Origin: Candidatus Woesearchaeota archaeon
Lineage (GTDB): Archaea; Nanobdellota; Nanobdellia; Woesearchaeales; 21-14-0-10-32-9
Direction of reading: 5' to 3'
Assembly (NCBI GenBank): GCA_007117145.1
Contig: SKHC01000084.1
Span: 1 to 11,648 of the forward strand
Length of the DNA stretch: 11,648 bases
Of this stretch, positions 7,205 to 11,648 are shown piece by piece; the first letter of the stretch is position 1; each line of letters begins with the position of its first letter. The position numbers and the translations under genes were made by a program. Under the pieces are notes generated by a model. That model worked only from the letters and a program-made list of their open reading frames with translations. It searched no databases and had not been told where the DNA came from.

Positions 7205-9310
7205 ATGGTTTTTCAATTCTTAGCCGTTGCCGCAAGAGGTGTCGGGACATTTTTTGCAAGGACGGGTAGAGCAGTCGCTTCTGGTACTAGAAGAGTTTTT
7301 TCTAAGGGCAAGTCCGCAAGTTCTGCTGAAGGTGCAAGTACGGCTAAAGCAAGTGAGTCCGCAACGAATATGAGTGGGTTTTCAGAACAAGAAAAATTAA
7401 ATACTAATATCGAAAATATTAAAGTTACAACAGCGGATGCTATAAAAAGAGGCATGGGTCTTGAGGGAAGTGCTCAAGCTCAAAATCAAGAGTATATAGA
7501 TGCTTTAAATAAGAAAATGGAAGAGAAAAGCCAAAGTAGTGAGAAAGAGAAAGGTTATCTACGGCAGAAGTTACAACAAAATACAGATCATTATTATAAT
7601 AAATTAAACAATAAGTACGAGAATCTCAAATCTAAAGTTGATCAGTACACAGATAGCGAATTCTATAAAGACAAAGCTGATAATTTTTTAGATCCTGAAA
7701 AAAGAGCTAATATGCAAATGGGAAGTAAAGTCAAAAGAGGATTTGGAAGAGCTTCAAACGCTGTTAAGGGCGTTATTGGGGCAGGATTTGCAGGTGTTGG
7801 TTGGCTTTTTAGAAAATCAGAGTATGATAGAGATGAAGTCGATGATGGTATGGGGCAGTTGCTTTTGTTTATTGCAATATTTGTTCATTTATTTGATTTT
7901 TTCTGGTTTGAATTTCAAGTCAATGCAGAGACAATTGTAGGTAGATTTGCAATGTATCTTGCCTTATCTTTATTAGCATATTTAACCTTGAAAATGTCCA
8001 TTGGAGATTCTTTAAAAGAATTTACATTCATAAGTCTAATTCCTTTAGTATTACTTCCTATGCTCTTTGATTACATGTCTAATTTCGCAATCGGTCAAGA
8101 GTTTGCAACTCAACTTCAGATGTGGGTTTTCTTAATACCTTTCTGGCTCGTATACCTTATGTTTATTAAAAAAATAAGCGCGGGATTCTTAGGGGGGGTT
8201 GCCAAGTTTTATTTGAGTGCGATATTTGTTTTCATATTATTTATTTTGATTACAAACTTTGCTACGTCTTTAGGTCAGGCAACCAGTGCAGAAGGAGTAG
8301 ATAGTGAAGAAGCGTTGGTGGATGCAAAAGATTTCCTTGTAGACACGTTTGATTCAATAGTGGGCACATTTACAGGAATTGCGGGCAGAGTTACAGGAGA
8401 AGTTGATAGAAGACTTAATGAAACACTAGGCTATGGTTATCAAGCAGATGTTGAGCGCACTATGGATAGGTCAGGTGTATTTTTAGAGAATTTTAGACCA
8501 GTGGGTACTTTTTATGAAAATCAATCAGTTAGAATGTATGCTGACTTTGAAGTAAGGTCATTTATGGAAGAATTTTCAATAAGTTTCTATTGTATACTAA
8601 GAGATAGGAGTGGAAGAGAAATAGTTGGAACAGCTGTTCCTTCTTCAATCGTTGTTAATGAGTTTGACAACAGAAGGATTTTCTGTGATTTCGAAGATGT
8701 TAATCTTTCCGCAGGTTCTTATACTGCAAGGTTACTTTCAAGTTTTAATTACAAAACCAGTGGATACAGCACGTACTACTTTGTTCCAAGATCTACTCTA
8801 GAGGAAGACACAAGAACCACTTGGAATCAAAGACACAATATTAGGGAAAGACCAGTCAACATCCACACTCAAGGACCAGTATTTTTAGGTATGAATGAAT
8901 CAGTAAGACTGCCAATACCTATTTTTGAGAATAGAACAACATATTTTGCTATTGATTACGGTGTTAGAAATAATCAGCAAAGAGGGGAAATACAAAGAAT
9001 AACTGAGTTCACAACAAAACTTCCGCAAGCATTAGTGATAGAACAAAATCAATGTACTATACCTTTATTTAACACAGGAACGGATGTGAACACAGGTTAT
9101 GAAATATACACTTATACTATGGATCCTGACGAGAATAGACGAATACTTGCCGTAAGTTGTAATATTCAAATTCCAAAAGAGAGAGTTGATGAAGTTGCAA
9201 GTTCTGGTGCAAGACCAGTTACAATTTATGCAGAAGTAGCTTATGATTACGCTATAGAGCTTACGACAAGTATTAATATTCAAAGGCTTACAGGAGGAGG
9301 GCTAGGATGA
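7205..9310 (+). CDS. Large five-span membrane protein with a cytoplasmic helical part and an external C-terminal part, function unknown
   Basis: A 701-residue protein I cannot assign to a family. Residues 1-215 are polar: an N-terminal amphipathic stretch, an Ala/Ser-rich linker, a Lys/Glu/Gln-rich region likely to form helices or coiled coil, and a Gly/Ala-rich weakly hydrophobic stretch at 186-202. Five membrane helices follow at about 219-236, 246-264, 274-292, 305-322 and 333-351. Charges obey the positive-inside rule (basic N-terminal part; K263 and K272 between helices 2 and 3; K323-K324 between helices 4 and 5), which puts the N-terminus inside and residues 352-701 outside. The external part has two beta-rich Ig-like regions with cysteine pairs C463/C494 and C617/C652. 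Its last 100 or so residues resemble the C-termini of the two lipoproteins downstream. One base separates it from the gene before and it overlaps the next gene by 4 bases (ATGA), so it is an operon member. No SD sequence is visible before its ATG. Confidence 0.87.
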   Translation: MVFQFLAVAARGVGTFFARTGRAVASGTRRVFSKGKSASSAEGASTAKASESATNMSGFSEQEKLNTNIENIKVTTADAIKRGMGLEGSAQAQNQEYIDALNKKMEEKSQSSEKEKGYLRQKLQQNTDHYYNKLNNKYENLKSKVDQYTDSEFYKDKADNFLDPEKRANMQMGSKVKRGFGRASNAVKGVIGAGFAGVGWLFRKSEYDRDEVDDGMGQLLLFIAIFVHLFDFFWFEFQVNAETIVGRFAMYLALSLLAYLTLKMSIGDSLKEFTFISLIPLVLLPMLFDYMSNFAIGQEFATQLQMWVFLIPFWLVYLMFIKKISAGFLGGVAKFYLSAIFVFILFILITNFATSLGQATSAEGVDSEEALVDAKDFLVDTFDSIVGTFTGIAGRVTGEVDRRLNETLGYGYQADVERTMDRSGVFLENFRPVGTFYENQSVRMYADFEVRSFMEEFSISFYCILRDRSGREIVGTAVPSSIVVNEFDNRRIFCDFEDVNLSAGSYTARLLSSFNYKTSGYSTYYFVPRSTLEEDTRTTWNQRHNIRERPVNIHTQGPVFLGMNESVRLPIPIFENRTTYFAIDYGVRNNQQRGEIQRITEFTTKLPQALVIEQNQCTIPLFNTGTDVNTGYEIYTYTMDPDENRRILAVSCNIQIPKERVDEVASSGARPVTIYAEVAYDYAIELTTSINIQRLTGGGLG
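9295..9300 (+). promoter_or_regulatory. Shine-Dalgarno site of the first lipoprotein gene
   Basis: AGGAGG, part of a longer GGAGGAGGG run, ends 6 bases before the ATG at 9307 and lies within the end of the preceding gene. Together with the ATGA stop-start overlap it indicates coupled translation. Confidence 0.75.
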
Positions 9311-10284
9311 GATACTTATTAGTTATACTTTTACTGCTCTCTGCCTGTGGAGGGGGAGAATTAACCAGAGTGAACTACTTTGAAGGAAGAGAAGCAGTCC
9401 ATTTAACTTTTGGTCAGAATACTCCTCCGAGAAACGTTTATGATGACTCACAGTTCATGCTAGGTGTCAATATTCATAACAGAGGAGCATTTGATACTGA
9501 AGGTAAGATAATTTTTGAATATGACACTTTCGTTTTAGAAGGTTCAGGTTCATTTGAAAGAGAATTTGCAATCAGAGGAAAACAACCTGGTTTTCCAAGA
9601 GGAGAACAAGATTATTTGCAAGGAGGATTCTTAGAAGTTAGAGAGGTTGAAGGTTTGAGAGAATCCACAGATACAAGAATTACTGCTTCTATTTGCTATC
9701 CTTACAGAACTCAACTCACAGATTTTTTCTGTGTTGATAGTGATGTTTTCGGAGGAGATACAAATCCTCTTTGTAGAGGTCGTCAGTTTCACACATATTC
9801 AGGGCAAGGAGCACCAGTAATTATTGATAGAGTAACGCCAGATGTTGTTCCAAGAGGAACTTTAGAAGATAGTACTGAGACAGTCATCCCAGTACTTGAT
9901 GAAACAGGTAATTTAGTTGAAGTTAGACGTGAAGAAGTAAGCACTAGGCAGATAATACTTCAGCCTCACTTTGAAATCTCAATTAGAAATGTGGGAAGAG
10001 GACTTGTTTTTGGAACTAATCAAGGACTATCTGCATGTACAGATACATCTCAAAGGAGAATGGGAGAAGTTCACGTAATGGCAAATATGCTAGATTTAAA
10101 TCTCACGTGCAGTCCAAATCCAGTTACTATTAGAGGAGGAGAAGCAACAACCAGATGCTTTGTAGAGCCTGATGATTGGTTTTATACATCTACGAGTTAC
10201 ATGGATGTTTTAACTGTGTATCTTGATTATTACTATTTAGATCAAACAAGTACAGAGGTTAAAGTTAACCGTTTACGAAGATAA
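9307..10284 (+). CDS. Predicted lipoprotein with CARDB/Ig-like segments, paralogue of the next gene
   Basis: This protein of 325 residues begins with a very short signal sequence (one arginine, then a leucine-rich core) ending in the lipobox LSAC, so C14 would be the lipidated N-terminus. No family is recognised. VNIHNRGA (residues 54-61) and FEISIRNVG (222-230) look like the strand-N-x-G motifs of CARDB or related Ig-like domains. Cysteines at 130, 142 and 156 sit in a segment that reads CYPY, then CVD, then CR, then GQGAPV. A second group is C244, C268 and C284. The next gene repeats these features in the same order with nearly the same spacing, so the pair arose by duplication. It is translationally coupled to the 701-residue membrane protein through an ATGA overlap, which suggests the products act together on the outer face of the membrane. 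Confidence 0.85.
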   Translation: MRYLLVILLLLSACGGGELTRVNYFEGREAVHLTFGQNTPPRNVYDDSQFMLGVNIHNRGAFDTEGKIIFEYDTFVLEGSGSFEREFAIRGKQPGFPRGEQDYLQGGFLEVREVEGLRESTDTRITASICYPYRTQLTDFFCVDSDVFGGDTNPLCRGRQFHTYSGQGAPVIIDRVTPDVVPRGTLEDSTETVIPVLDETGNLVEVRREEVSTRQIILQPHFEISIRNVGRGLVFGTNQGLSACTDTSQRRMGEVHVMANMLDLNLTCSPNPVTIRGGEATTRCFVEPDDWFYTSTSYMDVLTVYLDYYYLDQTSTEVKVNRLRR

Positions 10285-10295
10285 AAAAGGTAACT

Positions 10296-10303
10296 TTTAA
10301 ATA
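10296..10303 (+). promoter_or_regulatory. TATA box of the second lipoprotein gene
   Basis: TTTAAATA lies 12 bases after the preceding stop and is centred 27-28 bases before the in-frame ATG at 10327, but only 12-13 bases before the ATG at 10312. The spacing supports a leaderless start at 10327. It matches the TTTAAATA box and spacing in front of the KH gene. Confidence 0.5.
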
Positions 10304-10326
10304 CTATCTTTATGAATAAAGCTTTG

Positions 10327-11616
10327 ATGGCCAGAAAAACCTTAGTAGGAATATTACTAGTATTAGTTCTTTTTATAGCTGGTTGTGGAGGTTTTGGAGC
10401 AGATAGGGCTGTTGCTTGTGCTGAAGGATCTAATTGCAAGTATTATACGGGTACGCGAGGAGTTGATATACTGCTTGATAGACCTCCTCATATGCTTTAC
10501 TACAGAAGTGCTGATGCTAATATTACAGATGGAAATGCTGTTCCAATAAATGTAAGGGTCCACAATAGGGGTGCAAGCGATTCGTATGGAGGTGTTTTCT
10601 TATCAGGTTTTGGTCCAACTTTCAAAGTTGATAGGATTTATGATGATGGAACTAGGCTTCCAATAAGTGTTACAGGTCTTGGTGATAATTGTGGTATTAA
10701 CTTAGGCAGTTTTGGTCCAGTGCCTTATTTCACTGTTCAGTGTTATGGATTTGACGTTACTAGCTCTGGAGGAACTTATAGAGGTACTTTAGATACAAAC
10801 AAAATAAGTGATGCTTTTGGTATTGATTGGCTTCCAGAAGATCTTCGTCTAAATTTCCAGTATACTGATGGTCATTTCGGATTTAATGTGGCATACGATG
10901 GTTTCACTCTTAACGCACTATATCATGGAAAATTACTTATGAGCATTGTTGTTAGCTTTTTAGATTTTGAAAGTTTAAATGGTATGACTTATGCATTGCA
11001 TGGAGATAATCCTGATTATCCGGGGGGAGGAGATGATTACAAGCAATTCCTTGTTGCTATGACTGGTTCTTGGCCAAGTGGTATCGATGAGATAGTTCAG
11101 CCTTATAGAGTTACTAATTGTTATGCATACACAACGTTTGTAAGTCCTCAAATATGTGTTGATCCGAATCCGTTCAGCGGAGATAGAGGTGTTTGCAGAG
11201 CTAACCAAGATTTAAGTCTTGGAAGCCAAGGAGCACCTGTTGCAGTAACAAGAGTTAGTCAAAGAAACACTGGAAGAAGCGTTATTATGGATTTTGAAGT
11301 CAGAAACGTTGGCGGTGGTCGAGTTTGGGAAGTTGGAAGCTTAGAGAGATGTAGTCCTTATTTCCCTGAAACGCCCACGGGAAGAAACCATCACGATGTT
11401 ATTTACGTTGGTTTTGTGATGATAGATGATTGGTTCATTGACTGTAGTCAAAGAATAATCAGACTTCATGATGGTGTGGGAAGGTTCACTTGCACGTATA
11501 ATTTTGCAGAGAGAGGCGTTATTGGAAGTGCTTACGTAACTCCACTGAGAATGGAACTTTGGTATGGTTATGAGACGACAGTTAACAACAACTTGAGAAT
11601 AAGAAGAATAGCTTAA
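10327..11616 (+). CDS. Predicted lipoprotein, larger paralogue of the preceding gene
   Basis: With the start at 10327 this is a 429-residue protein beginning MARKT, then a hydrophobic core and the lipobox IAGC with C20 as the lipidated residue. It shares with the preceding lipoprotein, in order: VRVHNRGA (76-83), a CYAY...CVD...CR block with cysteines 265, 277 and 290 followed by GSQGAPV, FEVRNVGGG (323-331), and cysteines 342, 373 and 389. The C373-C389 spacing (15 residues between) equals C268-C284 in the paralogue. An extra stretch of more than 100 residues between the HNRGA motif and the CYAY block accounts for most of the length difference. The function is unknown; an extracellular binding or structural role beside the neighbouring envelope proteins is inference. 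An in-frame ATG at 10312 would add five residues, but the TATA spacing favours 10327. Confidence 0.85.
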   Translation: MARKTLVGILLVLVLFIAGCGGFGADRAVACAEGSNCKYYTGTRGVDILLDRPPHMLYYRSADANITDGNAVPINVRVHNRGASDSYGGVFLSGFGPTFKVDRIYDDGTRLPISVTGLGDNCGINLGSFGPVPYFTVQCYGFDVTSSGGTYRGTLDTNKISDAFGIDWLPEDLRLNFQYTDGHFGFNVAYDGFTLNALYHGKLLMSIVVSFLDFESLNGMTYALHGDNPDYPGGGDDYKQFLVAMTGSWPSGIDEIVQPYRVTNCYAYTTFVSPQICVDPNPFSGDRGVCRANQDLSLGSQGAPVAVTRVSQRNTGRSVIMDFEVRNVGGGRVWEVGSLERCSPYFPETPTGRNHHDVIYVGFVMIDDWFIDCSQRIIRLHDGVGRFTCTYNFAERGVIGSAYVTPLRMELWYGYETTVNNNLRIRRIA

Positions 11617-11624
11617 TAAGCTTT

Positions 11625-11630
11625 AGGAGG
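11625..11630 (+). promoter_or_regulatory. Shine-Dalgarno site of the gene at the right edge
   Basis: AGGAGG ends 8 bases before an ATG at 11639 and lies 9 bases after the preceding stop. This is strong evidence that another gene of the cluster begins here. Confidence 0.7.
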
Positions 11631-11638
11631 TATAAAAA

Positions 11639-11648
11639 ATGAAGAAAA
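11639..11648 (+). CDS. Start of a further gene (partial, first three codons only)
   Basis: An ATG followed by two lysine codons starts 22 bases after the stop of the second lipoprotein, with an AGGAGG site at good distance. MKK is a common beginning for signal peptides or membrane helices, which would suit another envelope protein, but three codons say nothing about the product. Confidence 0.6.

Noticed and set aside
7213..7455. Minus-strand open frame of 80 codons opposite the N-terminus of the five-span protein
   Set aside because: It is a shadow of an Ala-rich coding region in a well-supported operon and has no start signals.
10312..10326. ATG at 10312 as start of the second lipoprotein
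   Set aside because: It is only 12-13 bases from the TATA centre and has no SD site; 10327 has the regular spacing and gives a normal signal sequence.
1..11648. tRNA, rRNA, CRISPR arrays, insertion sequences or attachment sites
   Set aside because: I saw no cloverleaf-like sequence, regularly spaced repeats, transposase motifs or terminal inverted repeats; almost all of the window is protein-coding.

Overview
The window is AT-rich DNA from an archaeon. It encodes DNA topoisomerase VI (both subunits), an archaeal RIO1-type kinase and a two-KH-domain Dim2/Pno1-type protein. Most transcription units start with a TATA box centred about 26-29 bases before the ATG, the archaeal leaderless arrangement, while genes inside operons have Shine-Dalgarno sites. 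Small single-span membrane proteins with paired cysteines, a membrane protein with an LFLPP-type helix end and many unrecognisable envelope proteins suggest a DPANN lineage (Woesearchaeota/Pacearchaeota-like). That placement is inference; no rRNA is present to confirm it.

Layout. Bases 1-1403 (minus strand) carry a polytopic membrane protein that runs off the left edge and looks like a GT-C type glycosyltransferase. A short divergent promoter region (1404-1485) separates it from rio1 (1486-2196), which is followed by the Dim2/Pno1-like KH gene (2231-2770). These two belong to small-ribosomal-subunit maturation. A small minus-strand gene (2772-3185) converges on the KH gene with one base between them; it encodes a single-span protein with four regularly spaced cysteines. 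Divergent from it is the topoisomerase VI operon top6B-top6A (3267-6000), with an 8-base overlap between the genes.

From 6037 to the right edge there is a run of same-strand genes of unknown function, all predicted to sit at the cell envelope: a single-span protein with three repeated beta-rich modules (6037-7203), a 701-residue protein with a large cytoplasmic part, five membrane helices and an external cysteine-containing part (7205-9310), and two predicted lipoproteins (9307-10284 and 10327-11616). Another gene with a good ribosome-binding site begins at 11639. The two lipoproteins are recognisable paralogues with matching cysteine spacing, and the C-terminus of the 701-residue protein resembles theirs. 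I infer that these genes encode parts of one undescribed cell-surface assembly. This is the most interesting region of the window.

The TATA spacing settles several start codons: the longest open frames at 2171, 6013 and 10312 are probably over-extended, and 2231, 6037 and 10327 fit better.
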